Source of the DNA: Chloroflexota bacterium
GTDB lineage: Bacteria; Chloroflexota; Anaerolineae; Anaerolineales; Villigracilaceae
Assembly: GCA_016234495.1 (NCBI GenBank)
Contig: JACRBI010000033.1
Location: forward strand, 1-64,000
Length of the DNA stretch: 64,000 nt
Direction: 5' to 3'
The notes beneath the pieces are model-generated. The model worked only from the letters and a program-made list of their open reading frames with translations, was not told where the DNA came from and searched no databases. This document shows, piece after piece, positions 54,459 through 63,942 of the stretch (position 1 is its first letter; each line of letters begins with the position of its first letter). Made by a program: the position numbers and the translations under genes.

Positions 54459-54505
54459 TAGATAGTTGAAACAAGAGCGCTACCACTCACAATAACATAA
54501 AAACC

Positions 54506-55780
54506 ATGTTTTATTGGATTCCCTCCAACCAAAATGTTAAGAATTTTAACAAACATTCTGCCGTAGACCTGATCCGCTTTGCCACAACAGGCATTTCAAG
54601 GACAGATCTCGCGGAAGAGATGGGTTTAACGCGCGCTGCGGTGACCCTGATCGTGAATGACTTGTTGGAAAATGGAGTGATCCTGGAAGCCGAGAGCCGT
54701 GCCATTCCAAACGGCCGCCCGCCTGTCGTGTTGGAGATCAACCCAAAGCGCGGCCTGGTTGCGGCAGTCGACATGGGGTCCACCCATGTAAATGTCGCAC
54801 TTGCAGATTTTTCAGCAAAAATAATCGAAGAAATTTCCCTGCCCTTTGACATCACTCAGGGTCCGCACGTGTGTCTCGCCGAAGTCAGTCGAATTTTACA
54901 GGTACTATTGGCTCGCTCTGGTATTGGTATCTCCCAGATCATGGCGGTGGGAATTGGCGTACCCGGCCCGGTGATCAAAGACGCCGGCATGGTCATGTCA
55001 CCGCCAATTATGCCCGGCTGGGATCGATATCCGATCCGCCAACAACTGGAAAAAGAGTGGGGCTGTCCCGTATCCCTGAACAACGACGCCGAGCTTGGGG
55101 CGCTCGGAGAATGGGCATACGGCGCCGGCCGCGGCGAGAACAATCTCGCGTTTATTAAAGTAGGAAGCGGAATCGGGGCAGGACTGATCATTAATCGACA
55201 AATTTACGGTGGCACAACCGGTTCGGCAGGCGAGATCGGTCACATAACAATTGATGAAAACGGCCCGCTATGCACATGCGGAAACCATGGCTGCATGGAG
55301 GCTTTCGCCGGAGGCAACGCAATTGCAAGCCAGGCAAGACAACTGGTAAAATCCGGCAAGCGTACTTTATTATCCAATATCCCAAGTGAAACTATATCTG
55401 CTCAAACGGTGGCTGACTCTGCGCGGCGCGGCGACCTGCCCTCGCAGGAAATCATCATGCGCGCAGGCACATTTATTGGCATTGCCATTGCCGGCCTGGT
55501 GAATTTATTCAACCCCAGCGCAGTGATCATTGGCGGCGGTGTGGCGCAAGCCGGTGACCTGCTGACCACACCCATTCGGCAGGCAGTCCGTGAACGTTCA
55601 CTGCACGCATCCGAACAAAGTGTCCACATTACGACGGCCATGCTTGGGCAACGCTCTTCCCTGATAGGCGCTACCGTGCAGGCAATTAATATTGCCATTC
55701 ACGACGCAACCGAAAGAAAAAGCCCTGTTCTCAAAGAAATTCCAACAACGGAAATAAAACAGGCAGCCCCAACGGAATAA
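54506..55780 (+). CDS. ROK-family transcriptional regulator (second)
   Basis: Protein of 424 residues with an N-terminal helix-turn-helix (about 28-75; SRTDLAEEMGLTRAAVTLIV) and a ROK domain with KVGSGIGAG and the zinc motif CTCGNHGCME. It probably controls the adjacent binding protein, permeases and amylase in response to a sugar. The start codon at 54506 has no ribosome site. Immediately after its stop lies AAAAGGAGGTGG, a near-perfect ribosome-binding sequence not followed by a clear gene. Confidence 0.92.
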   Translation: MFYWIPSNQNVKNFNKHSAVDLIRFATTGISRTDLAEEMGLTRAAVTLIVNDLLENGVILEAESRAIPNGRPPVVLEINPKRGLVAAVDMGSTHVNVALADFSAKIIEEISLPFDITQGPHVCLAEVSRILQVLLARSGIGISQIMAVGIGVPGPVIKDAGMVMSPPIMPGWDRYPIRQQLEKEWGCPVSLNNDAELGALGEWAYGAGRGENNLAFIKVGSGIGAGLIINRQIYGGTTGSAGEIGHITIDENGPLCTCGNHGCMEAFAGGNAIASQARQLVKSGKRTLLSNIPSETISAQTVADSARRGDLPSQEIIMRAGTFIGIAIAGLVNLFNPSAVIIGGGVAQAGDLLTTPIRQAVRERSLHASEQSVHITTAMLGQRSSLIGATVQAINIAIHDATERKSPVLKEIPTTEIKQAAPTE

Positions 55781-55876
55781 AAGGAGGTGGTAAATTTACT
55801 CAATACATCATGATAAAATGACTTAGAACGTATCGATAAATTCAATCAAAACCATGTATATGTAAGGAGAAGAGTA

Positions 55877-57118
55877 ATGAAAAAGTTAGGTTTGTTATTT
55901 AGTTTGTTAGTAGTTGCCAGCATCGTCCTCACTGCTTGTGGCGGCGCTGCCCCGGCGACCGAAGCTCCGGTGATGACTGAGGCTCCTGTAGTTGCAACCG
56001 AAGCTCCCGTTGCTACTGAAGCCCCGATGGAAGTTACTGAAGTAACCTTCTGGCATGCCTACGGCACCGGCTCCGCTGAAGAAACAGCTCTCGCTGCAAT
56101 TCTTGCACAGGCCGCCATTGACCTGCCCCAGTACAAGATCAACGTTCTTCAAGTCCCCTTCAACGACATCTTCAACAAATACGACACCGATGTCGCTGCC
56201 GGCGGCGGCCCTGACATGTTCATCGCCCCGAACGACAATCTCGGCGGACAGGTGCGCACTGGCACCATCGCTGACATCACCGACATTGCCGCTGGCAAAC
56301 TCGGCGATTACAGCGAACTCTCCCAGGGCGGCATGATGTACGACGGCAAGTTGTACGGCCTTCCCGAATCCCTCAAGGCTGTTGCTTTCTGGTACAACAC
56401 TGACCTGCTCCCCACTCCTCCTGCCACAACCGATGAACTCAAAGCGTTGATGGAAGGCGGCACTGAAATCTCCATCAGCTACGGCTGCTACCACCACTGG
56501 GGCTTCTTCGGCTCCTTCGGCGGACAAATCTTCGATGACAGCTATGCTTTCGTCGCTGACGAAGCCAATCAGGCCAACATGACCGCCGCGGTCAGCTACC
56601 TCAATGATCTGTATCAGATCTCCAAGACCAACAGCTGGCCCAAGAACGACAGCGATGGTCTCGCTCCCTTCACCGAAGGCAAAGCCGCTGCCATCACCAA
56701 TGGTAACTGGGCAATGGGCGATTACCGCAAAGCTCTCGGTGACAAACTCGCCGTAGCCCCGATTCCCGCCGGTCCCGGCGGCGCCTCCAACCCGCTCCTC
56801 GGCGTTGACGGCTACTACTTCAACCCGAACAGCGCGAACCAGGAAGCCGCCCTTGAGGTCGCTCTCTACCTGACCAACACAGCCGCTTCAACCGCCATGA
56901 TGAATGACGCCGGCCACGTTCCTGCCAACACCACCGTCGAAGTGACCGATCCCCTCATCCAGGGCTTGCTCGATGCGTTTGCCACAGCTTACTTCCGCCC
57001 GCAGGTGGAAGCCATGGGCAACTATTGGGGCAACTTCTGCGGAACCGACCAGGTCTTTGAAGCTGGCACTCCTGCCGCTGACTGGGTCAAGGCTGGTTTC
57101 GAAGGCGCCACCAAGTAA
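55877..57118 (+). CDS. Maltose-type ABC transporter substrate-binding lipoprotein (second system)
   Basis: Exported lipoprotein of 413 residues (lipobox LTAC, Cys21, with a repeated TEAPV linker). The mature region is a family 1 solute-binding protein, with WHAYGTGSAEE, GPDMFIAPND and GLPESLKAVAFWYN segments resembling maltodextrin-binding proteins. AAGGAGAAGAG precedes the ATG. It lies in one operon with two permeases and a GH13 amylase, which supports starch-derived oligosaccharides as substrate. Confidence 0.92.
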   Translation: MKKLGLLFSLLVVASIVLTACGGAAPATEAPVMTEAPVVATEAPVATEAPMEVTEVTFWHAYGTGSAEETALAAILAQAAIDLPQYKINVLQVPFNDIFNKYDTDVAAGGGPDMFIAPNDNLGGQVRTGTIADITDIAAGKLGDYSELSQGGMMYDGKLYGLPESLKAVAFWYNTDLLPTPPATTDELKALMEGGTEISISYGCYHHWGFFGSFGGQIFDDSYAFVADEANQANMTAAVSYLNDLYQISKTNSWPKNDSDGLAPFTEGKAAAITNGNWAMGDYRKALGDKLAVAPIPAGPGGASNPLLGVDGYYFNPNSANQEAALEVALYLTNTAASTAMMNDAGHVPANTTVEVTDPLIQGLLDAFATAYFRPQVEAMGNYWGNFCGTDQVFEAGTPAADWVKAGFEGATK

Positions 57119-57141
57119 GTCTAGTACGTAGTTTTGCAAGA

Positions 57142-57175
57142 ATGAGAGCGGATGGGGTTTCCTATCCGCTCTCAT
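57142..57175 (+). other. Hairpin between binding-protein and permease genes (second system)
   Basis: ATGAGAGCGGAT pairs with ATCCGCTCTCAT around a 10-base loop without a clear T-run. It could protect the binding-protein mRNA, as intergenic hairpins do in other maltose operons. Confidence 0.65.
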
Positions 57176-57206
57176 AATATGATTATTCTTATCAGGAGAA
57201 ACGATC

Positions 57207-58214
57207 ATGACACTGGCCATTAAAAAAACCAGCAAAGCTAAGATCAAACGAAATTTGCTGCCGTATTATTATCTTGTACCGGCGTTCCTGATCATGGGGG
57301 TCATCACATTCTATCCATTGATTTATCAATTAATCATTTCTTTTACAAACTTCGAAACCCAGCACCTGCTGCTTGGTTTAAAATCTCCTGAACTCAAATT
57401 CGTTGGACTTAAGAATTATATGGATATTTTCACAGGCGCCCTGCCCGTGGAAAATTTCAACTTCTTCCGCGTACTGGAATTTAACTTTTGGTGGGCGCTC
57501 AGCAACGTCATGCTGCACGTGCCGGCCGGGGTTTTGATCGCCACGGTTCTGAACACCGAGGGTTTGTGGCTTAAGAAAATATACCGCGCGCTATACATCC
57601 TGCCGGTTGTGGTTCCGCCCATTGTGGTAGCGACAGTCTGGCGCAATATCTTCGATGAACAATATGGCGCCATGAACCAGTTTTTGACGATCGTCACGGC
57701 ATTCTTTGGCCAGACAGACCCCGTCCGCTTGCGCTGGCTGACCGAGTTCAACCCGCCCATCCCTGGCTTTTTGCCGGGCGCTCCCCTCACTCTGGCTTAC
57801 TACTCAATGATGATCGCCAACTTCTGGCTCGGCTGGCCCTTCATGTCAGTCGTAGCTACAGGCGCGTTACAAAGCATCCCCAGGGACTTATACGAAGCCG
57901 CCTCCATCGACGGGGCGACCGGCAACCAGCAATTCTGGAATATCACAGTTCCGCTGCTCAGGCCGGCCATGATCCCCGCCGCGGTTTACGGCTTCACGCT
58001 CTCTTTTAATTTATTCAACTTCGTGTTTTTTATGACAGGCGGCGGACCTGCCCGTTCGACAGAGCTGCTTGTCACCTTCGCCTATAACCTCGTCCGCAAC
58101 CTGCGCTGGTTTGGCGTGGCCGCCGCCTTTGCTGTGATCATCTTCTTCGTGGCTTTGGTAGTCCTCCTTATCACCAACCGCATTACCCGCGCCACACAGA
58201 GTTTCTCGGAGTAG
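57207..58214 (+). CDS. Sugar ABC transporter permease, MalF type (second system)
   Basis: Integral membrane protein of 335 residues with six main helices. The EAA loop is DLYEAASIDGATGNQQFWNITVPLL. A long outside loop after the first helix is typical of MalF-like subunits. CAGGAGAAACG precedes the ATG. The MalG-type gene follows after 2 bases. Confidence 0.93.
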   Translation: MTLAIKKTSKAKIKRNLLPYYYLVPAFLIMGVITFYPLIYQLIISFTNFETQHLLLGLKSPELKFVGLKNYMDIFTGALPVENFNFFRVLEFNFWWALSNVMLHVPAGVLIATVLNTEGLWLKKIYRALYILPVVVPPIVVATVWRNIFDEQYGAMNQFLTIVTAFFGQTDPVRLRWLTEFNPPIPGFLPGAPLTLAYYSMMIANFWLGWPFMSVVATGALQSIPRDLYEAASIDGATGNQQFWNITVPLLRPAMIPAAVYGFTLSFNLFNFVFFMTGGGPARSTELLVTFAYNLVRNLRWFGVAAAFAVIIFFVALVVLLITNRITRATQSFSE

Positions 58215-58216
58215 TC

Positions 58217-59236
58217 ATGAACACACGCCAGGCACCTCAAACCACCAGCGCCAACCCGATCATCCGTTTCCTAAACATGAACACATCGGGGCAGACAAGC
58301 GGGCGCAGCCTGCCTTTGTGGAGGCAGCTTCTTATCCAACTACTTTGTCTCTTCATCCTATTTAGCGTGATGTTCCCGATCATGTATGTAGTGACAATGT
58401 CTTTCAGCTCAAAGACCACCCGCCCATCCACATTGGAATTGCTTCCAAAGGAAATTTCCCTCATCGCCTACCAACAGGTACTTGATCATCCAACCGGAAA
58501 CCCGGTTGCCTTCAATGAACTTTTACGCAACAGCATCTTCCTTTCCTTTGGCGTAGGCGCCGCAGCCTTACTGGTGGCAGTGACCGCCGCCTATGCATTC
58601 TCCCGTTTCAATTTCAAATTGCGTGAAGTACTGATGGTGCTGGTGTTCATCCCGCTGCTCATGCCAGCCGTTGGCTTGAGCACGCCGCTCTATTTGTTGC
58701 TTAATCAATTCAAAGTTGTAGACTGCGGAAAAGACGTCACAGCCTTGATGCCTCTCTTTGCCTGCGCTGAAGGGGTAAAAGGAAAATTGATCTTCAACCT
58801 GCGCGACTCCCTGCTCGGCGTGGGCATTGCCATGACAGCCAGCGCCCTGCCCTTCGCGGTCTGGAACCTCAAAGGCTACCTCGACACCATTCCAAAAGAA
58901 TTGGAGGAAGCCGCAGCAATAGACGGCGCAGATGCCAACCAGACTTTCTGGAAGATAATCCTGCCGCTCGCCGCCCCGCAGCTTGCAGTCACCTTCTTCC
59001 TCGGCTTCATCGGCCACTGGCAGGAATTCGTCACCTCATGGCTTTTCCTCTCGCAACCCAAAGACTACACCCTCGCCATGACCCTTTACAACATGACGGG
59101 CCAGTACGCCAACAGCATCCCATGGAACCGCTTCGCCGCAATGGCTGTCATCGTTGCCCTGCCCGTCGCCTTCGTGTACATCGCCCTGCAAAAACAGATC
59201 GTAGGCGGACTCACCACAGGCGGCGTCAAAGGTTAA
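58217..59236 (+). CDS. Sugar ABC transporter permease, MalG type (second system)
   Basis: Membrane protein of 339 residues with six helices and the EAA loop ELEEAAAIDGADANQTFWKIILPL. It is longer than the first-system MalG-type protein, with an extra N-terminal polar stretch and a CACAEGVKGK insert in an outside loop. It pairs with the upstream permease. A hairpin terminator separates it from the amylase gene. Confidence 0.93.
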   Translation: MNTRQAPQTTSANPIIRFLNMNTSGQTSGRSLPLWRQLLIQLLCLFILFSVMFPIMYVVTMSFSSKTTRPSTLELLPKEISLIAYQQVLDHPTGNPVAFNELLRNSIFLSFGVGAAALLVAVTAAYAFSRFNFKLREVLMVLVFIPLLMPAVGLSTPLYLLLNQFKVVDCGKDVTALMPLFACAEGVKGKLIFNLRDSLLGVGIAMTASALPFAVWNLKGYLDTIPKELEEAAAIDGADANQTFWKIILPLAAPQLAVTFFLGFIGHWQEFVTSWLFLSQPKDYTLAMTLYNMTGQYANSIPWNRFAAMAVIVALPVAFVYIALQKQIVGGLTTGGVKG

Positions 59237-59256
59237 CTCATTTTTTTCACCTCATT

Positions 59257-59296
59257 AATTTCCTCTCCCTTATTTTTTGGGGGGAGGAAATTTTTT
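59257..59296 (+). terminator. Terminator before the amylase gene
   Basis: AATTTCCTCTCCC pairs with GGGAGGAAATT (bulged) around a T-rich loop and is followed by TTTTC. It may reduce transcription into the amylase gene. Confidence 0.6.
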
Positions 59297-59311
59297 CGCC
59301 CGGACATTTTC

Positions 59312-60913
59312 ATGCTCAAAAAAATTATCTCGACACTGTTGCTTTTATCCTTTCTATCGGCATGCGCTCCTGCCGCGCCGACGGTTGACCCTGTTTCGAC
59401 TCAAACGGCCACCCCTGTCATCGAGCCAGAACCAGCCAACTGGTGGAGTGACGCGGTCTTCTATGAGATTTTCGTCCGCTCTTATTACGACACAGATGGG
59501 AACGGCATCGGTGACTTTAACGGCATCACCCAAAAACTGGACTACATCCAATCGCTGGGAGTCAATGCCATCTGGCTGATGCCCATTCACCCGTCGCCCT
59601 CCTATCACGGGTACGACGTGACGAACTATTACAACGTCAATCATGATTACGGCAGCATGGATGATTTCAAGAATCTACTGGCCGAAGCTCACAAGCGCGA
59701 CATCCGCATCATCATTGACTTGATCCTCAACCACACATCCAGCCAGCACCCGTGGTTCAAGAATGCCAACAGCGACCCGAATTCACCGTACCGCGATTAC
59801 TACGTCTGGTCTGAAACCAGCGGCGGGGGAAAATGGCATGAAGGCAATCAGGGTTTTTATTACGGATATTTCTGGGGCGGAATGCCCGACCTGAATTACA
59901 AAAACCCGGCCGTGACTGCTGACATGCTCAAGGTAACCGACTTCTGGCTGAACGAAGTCGGCGTGGACGGTTTCCGCGTGGACGCCGCCAAGCACTTAAT
60001 CGAAAACGGCGACAAACTTGAAAACACGCCCGCCACACACGAATGGTATAAAGGTTTTTACTCCGAATACAAAAAGCAAAACCCGCAAGCCTACGCAATC
60101 GGCGAAGTTTTCGGCGCAGGTTCATCGGTAGTCAAATCATATACCGGGGACCAACTCGACCAGATATTCAATTTCGAAATGTCCAGCGGATTCGTGAACA
60201 GCGCGAACGGCGGCGCAAACTCGGGCATCACCAGCGCATTCAAGTTTGCATTCATGGACATGCCGGACTTCAACTACGCCACCTTCCTCACCAATCACGA
60301 CCAGACCCGCGCCATGTCGACATTTAATGGAAATCTAGACAAGGCCAAGCTCGCCTCATTCCTGATGCTTACATCGCCCGGCACACCGTTCATTTATTAC
60401 GGCGAAGAAATCGGCATGTCAGGAAAGAAACCAGATGAAGACTTGCGCCTGCCCATGCAATGGTCAAATGCAGAAAATGCCGGGTTCAGCACGGGCACTC
60501 CGTGGCGCGCTCCGAACGCAGACTTCGCAACGGTCAACGTGACTGCCCAGTTTGACGACCCCAACTCTTTGCTGAATCACTATCGGACGCTGATCGAACT
60601 CCGCAAACAGCATTCCGCTTTACAGTCCGGTGATGCGGTGCTGGTCGAAACAAGCAACCCTGCCGTATTCGCGCTCCTGCGAAAAAGCGGCGGTCAAACG
60701 ATTCTGATCGTTGCCAATCTCGGAAATGCGCCCATTGCAGATTACAAGCTCGATCTCTCGGAGAACATTCTTTCAGACGGCAGCCTAACTCCCACAACTT
60801 TGTTCGGCGCGGGAGAAGCTCAACTGCTCGAGGTCACTGGCGGAAAATTCAGCGGGTACAAACCCTTCACCGAATTGCCGCCGTATCAAACTTATCTCTT
60901 TGAAATTAAATGA
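59312..60913 (+). CDS. Secreted GH13 alpha-amylase-family lipoprotein
   Basis: Exported lipoprotein of 533 residues (lipobox LSAC, Cys18). The (beta/alpha)8 barrel of glycoside hydrolase family 13 has its four conserved regions: DLILNHTS, GFRVDAAKHL with the nucleophile Asp, AIGEVFG with the acid/base Glu and TNHDQTR with the third catalytic Asp. It resembles alpha-amylases and oligo-1,6-glucosidases; linkage specificity is not clear. It likely cuts starch oligosaccharides at the cell surface for the neighbouring importers. No good ribosome site is visible. The stop overlaps the next gene by ATGA. Confidence 0.93.
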   Translation: MLKKIISTLLLLSFLSACAPAAPTVDPVSTQTATPVIEPEPANWWSDAVFYEIFVRSYYDTDGNGIGDFNGITQKLDYIQSLGVNAIWLMPIHPSPSYHGYDVTNYYNVNHDYGSMDDFKNLLAEAHKRDIRIIIDLILNHTSSQHPWFKNANSDPNSPYRDYYVWSETSGGGKWHEGNQGFYYGYFWGGMPDLNYKNPAVTADMLKVTDFWLNEVGVDGFRVDAAKHLIENGDKLENTPATHEWYKGFYSEYKKQNPQAYAIGEVFGAGSSVVKSYTGDQLDQIFNFEMSSGFVNSANGGANSGITSAFKFAFMDMPDFNYATFLTNHDQTRAMSTFNGNLDKAKLASFLMLTSPGTPFIYYGEEIGMSGKKPDEDLRLPMQWSNAENAGFSTGTPWRAPNADFATVNVTAQFDDPNSLLNHYRTLIELRKQHSALQSGDAVLVETSNPAVFALLRKSGGQTILIVANLGNAPIADYKLDLSENILSDGSLTPTTLFGAGEAQLLEVTGGKFSGYKPFTELPPYQTYLFEIK

Positions 60914-63054
60914 ACAAAACCTTTCGATCGCTCATTTATATTCTTTCAATCCTGCTTGCCGTCATCGTTGCAATTGTTTTGCGCCAACGGGCAGTGGCCA
61001 ACCTGCCAATTGACTTCGATGAGGATGATTACTTGCGCGCCGGCCAGGAATACGCGCATCTGATTCGGATTTCGGACTGGTCTGGCTTTCTGGAAACGAA
61101 CTACCGCCCCGAGCATCCCCCGCTCGCAAAGATCGTCATCGGTCTGAGCCTGCTTTCTGCGGAGGAAAAACCACTTGTCCCGGAAGCAGCCACCTCGGCT
61201 GGACCGAACAAGTTTTTACCGAGCGTGCTTGTTAAACCTGCGCGCACTCTGAATGCCATCCTCGGTGTGTTGACAGTTGCGATTCTGGCAGCCATCAATC
61301 CGCTCGCAGGACTTTTCCTCGCCGCGCACACGCTCACCACCAAGTATGTTTCGCAGATCATGCTGGAAGCGCTGCCGGCGTTGACCAGCCTGATCACGGC
61401 GACCAGCTACCTGAAATGGAAGCAGGCTAAACGGTCAGGGGTGAACGGCTGGTTGATCCTCTCAGCCATTTCATTGGGATTAACTGCCGCATCCAAATAT
61501 CTTTACTGCGTGGTCGGCATCGCCATTCTCGCGGATTGGCTCCTCGATGCCCGGGAGAAGGAAACACTAAAATCGTCCCTGCGGACTGCCGCAATTTGGG
61601 GCTTGTTGGCGATTGCGATTTTCTTTGCCTTTGATCCGTATCTTTGGCCGAACCCAATCGCCCGCCTTGGGGAATCAATTTTTTTTCATGCAGGCTACGC
61701 TTCGGGCGCCGCGGAAGTTGAAGATGCGGGCTTCCCCATCTGGCAGCCGATCTTCTGGTTGTTCTTCTCGCCGAGGGTATGGCATGGAAAGGTATTTCCT
61801 TTTCCGTTCGATCCGTTCATTGCAACCCTGGCTTTGTTTGGGCTGAAACGCCTTTGGACAAAAGAACGACTCTACGTGCTCTGGCTTGGAATTGGGTTGG
61901 CGTTTTTATTGGCGTGGCCCACCAAATGGCCGCAGTACATTGTGATACTTACAGTGCCGCTGTCCCTCGCCGCGGCGGAGACTATTTTCATTTTTGGAGA
62001 TAACTTGCGCCGATGGCGGCAGACACGCAAGACTCGCGCCAGAGTTCACTACAATAAAACTGAAATCCGCCGCGCAATTCCGTGGCTTGTGCCCGGGTTG
62101 ATCACATTCGCAATCCTGACTCTATTCCCGCTCATCTTTCAGTTTGGTGTCTCGATGACCAACTTCAACTCGGCTTCGATCCGTGATGGCTTTAATGGCG
62201 GAATCTGGCGCTCCATATCAAGTGGATTAACTGGAAAACTTCCCACCATGCCGGCCAACCTAACCGCGCACCCGGACAAGGTTAATTTTGTGGGGTTGAA
62301 CTCGTACCCGGAAGTCTTCAAATTCATCTCCTACTCAAACAATTGGAGCATCCTGTTCTTCAATGTCTTGTGGACGGTGTTCTCCGTTCTGCTTCAGTGC
62401 GGTCTTGGGCTGGGAGTGGCGCTCCTGCTCTGGCAGCGCGGAGTAAGGCTGGGAAAATTCTGGCAGGCGTTGTTCATTCTCCCGTGGGCGATCCCTGAAA
62501 TGATCGGAGCTATGATGTGGGTCAACGTCTTCCAAAGAGACTGGGGCTGGTTGTATCTGGCCGTTGATAAATTTGGAGAAAGTTCGGTTTTTGCAGTCTT
62601 TGTCAACGCGCTGAATCAAAACCCAAGTTTATGGCTGGCGGTTTTCCTGCTGCCCGCCGTCTGGTATGGATTCCCGTTCATGATGCTAGCCGCCAGCACC
62701 GGGTTGAAGACCGTCCCGCGCGAAGTGCTGGACGCTGCCGCAATTGATGGGGCCGGCATCTGGCAGGCTTTCAGATACGTGACCTGGCCGATGCTGTTGC
62801 CGCTGCTCCTTCCTGCCGTGATTGTGCGCGGCATCTTCGCCTTTAATCAATTCTATTTATTTCAAGCTTTCGGTTTTCGGAACGCAACACTGGCGACCCT
62901 GTCTTATAATGTCTTCAACCCCGCCCGTGGTTTCGGCGCTGCCGGGGGGCAATTTGCAATCTCAGCAACGATCAACATCATCACGGTCATCCTGCTGATG
63001 ATCTTCGTGCTGCTTTTCAGCCGCTGGACGCGAAGCGGACCGGTGAGGGAGTGA
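60910..63054 (+). CDS. Fusion of GT39-like membrane glycosyltransferase and MalF-type permease
   Basis: One uninterrupted frame of 714 residues. Residues about 8-365 form a GT-C (GT39/PMT-like) membrane glycosyltransferase: an acidic DFDEDDY motif at 35-41 after the first helix, RPEHPPLAK at 66-74, ASKYLY at 194-199, and TKWPQY in a late helix near 338-343. After a basic linker (366-388), residues 389-705 are a MalF-type ABC permease with an outside loop (about 420-475) and the EAA loop EVLDAAAIDGAGIWQAF. The next gene is a MalG-type permease. Such a join is not one I know of. The frame shows no sign of frameshift, and the ATG overlaps the amylase stop. Confidence 0.85.
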   Translation: MNKTFRSLIYILSILLAVIVAIVLRQRAVANLPIDFDEDDYLRAGQEYAHLIRISDWSGFLETNYRPEHPPLAKIVIGLSLLSAEEKPLVPEAATSAGPNKFLPSVLVKPARTLNAILGVLTVAILAAINPLAGLFLAAHTLTTKYVSQIMLEALPALTSLITATSYLKWKQAKRSGVNGWLILSAISLGLTAASKYLYCVVGIAILADWLLDAREKETLKSSLRTAAIWGLLAIAIFFAFDPYLWPNPIARLGESIFFHAGYASGAAEVEDAGFPIWQPIFWLFFSPRVWHGKVFPFPFDPFIATLALFGLKRLWTKERLYVLWLGIGLAFLLAWPTKWPQYIVILTVPLSLAAAETIFIFGDNLRRWRQTRKTRARVHYNKTEIRRAIPWLVPGLITFAILTLFPLIFQFGVSMTNFNSASIRDGFNGGIWRSISSGLTGKLPTMPANLTAHPDKVNFVGLNSYPEVFKFISYSNNWSILFFNVLWTVFSVLLQCGLGLGVALLLWQRGVRLGKFWQALFILPWAIPEMIGAMMWVNVFQRDWGWLYLAVDKFGESSVFAVFVNALNQNPSLWLAVFLLPAVWYGFPFMMLAASTGLKTVPREVLDAAAIDGAGIWQAFRYVTWPMLLPLLLPAVIVRGIFAFNQFYLFQAFGFRNATLATLSYNVFNPARGFGAAGGQFAISATINIITVILLMIFVLLFSRWTRSGPVRE

Positions 63055-63057
63055 CCT

Positions 63058-63915
63058 ATGCGTAATATTTCCTTCCCGAGGCAGCTTGCCACACAAATCG
63101 CATTAACTGTCGTCGGATTGTTCGTGATGCTTCCCATTTGGGGAATGGCGCGGCTGGCTTTCGATGGTTCGCTAAAAGGCCGCCCGACTGAATTCCGCTG
63201 GCTGCCGAAGGTCTGGTCTTTCGATGCTTTTATGCAGGTGCTCGACAAGCCGTACCAATCTGTCGATTTTCACGTGTTGCTCAGGAACAGCCTGCTGGTC
63301 TCGTTGAGCGCGGCACTGATCGCGATCCTGCTGGGCATGAGTCTGGCTTACGCCTTCGCACGCTTCCGATTCCCAGCCCGTCAAGGCGGATTATACGCAT
63401 TGCTGCTGACGGCTGTTCTTCCGCCTGTTGCATTCATGACCCCGCTTTACATCATCCTCAGCCTGCTTCATGTTCGCACCACCCTGCTGGGGCTGATCAT
63501 CACCTATGCAGCCTTCGCCATGCCGTTCTGCATCTGGAACATGCGCGCGGCTTTTCAAGCCATCCCAAAAGAAATTGAAGAAGCCGCTTTTCTCGATGGG
63601 GCTGGCGACATCACATCTTTCATATTTATCACCCTGCCGCTGGCATTGCCTTCGATTGCCGTGGCAGGGCTGATCGCCTTCCTGATGGCTTACTCAGAAT
63701 TCACTCTCGGCTGGCTCTTCGTTGAAAAAAGCGAAACCGTGACGCTCGCCATGTCGATTTATGCCATTGTGCAGACTCAATATTCGGGCGGCGCGCAGCC
63801 GTGGAGTTATCTTGGGTCGCTGGCAATCATCATGTCCATCCCGGTCGTTATCATCTTCCTGATCTTCCAGCGCACCCTGCTCGAGCGGATGATGTTCGGC
63901 TCGACGGCTGAGTAA
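63058..63915 (+). CDS. Sugar ABC transporter permease, MalG type (third system)
   Basis: Membrane protein of 285 residues with six helices and the EAA loop EIEEAAFLDGAGDITSFIFITLPLA. It begins 3 bases after the fusion gene and is its obvious partner. No binding-protein gene for this pair is seen in the window; it may share the maltose-type one at 55877 or have one beyond the edge. Confidence 0.92.
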   Translation: MRNISFPRQLATQIALTVVGLFVMLPIWGMARLAFDGSLKGRPTEFRWLPKVWSFDAFMQVLDKPYQSVDFHVLLRNSLLVSLSAALIAILLGMSLAYAFARFRFPARQGGLYALLLTAVLPPVAFMTPLYIILSLLHVRTTLLGLIITYAAFAMPFCIWNMRAAFQAIPKEIEEAAFLDGAGDITSFIFITLPLALPSIAVAGLIAFLMAYSEFTLGWLFVEKSETVTLAMSIYAIVQTQYSGGAQPWSYLGSLAIIMSIPVVIIFLIFQRTLLERMMFGSTAE

Positions 63916-63942
63916 ATAAAGATATGAAAGGCAAAACCTGTC

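Larger units (their letters stand above)
54188..54505. other. Intergenic region with repeat, terminator and promoter
   Basis: This 318-base spacer holds no gene. It contains a palindromic repeat (54236-54301), a terminator (54341-54395) and a promoter for the second ROK gene (54431-54458), each listed separately. Confidence 0.7.

Noticed and set aside
60910-63054. Frameshift or missed stop as the cause of the glycosyltransferase-permease fusion
   Set aside because: The frame is continuous with good family match on both sides and a plausible basic linker. No ribosome site plus start suggests a separate permease gene near residue 389. An assembly error cannot be excluded without reads.
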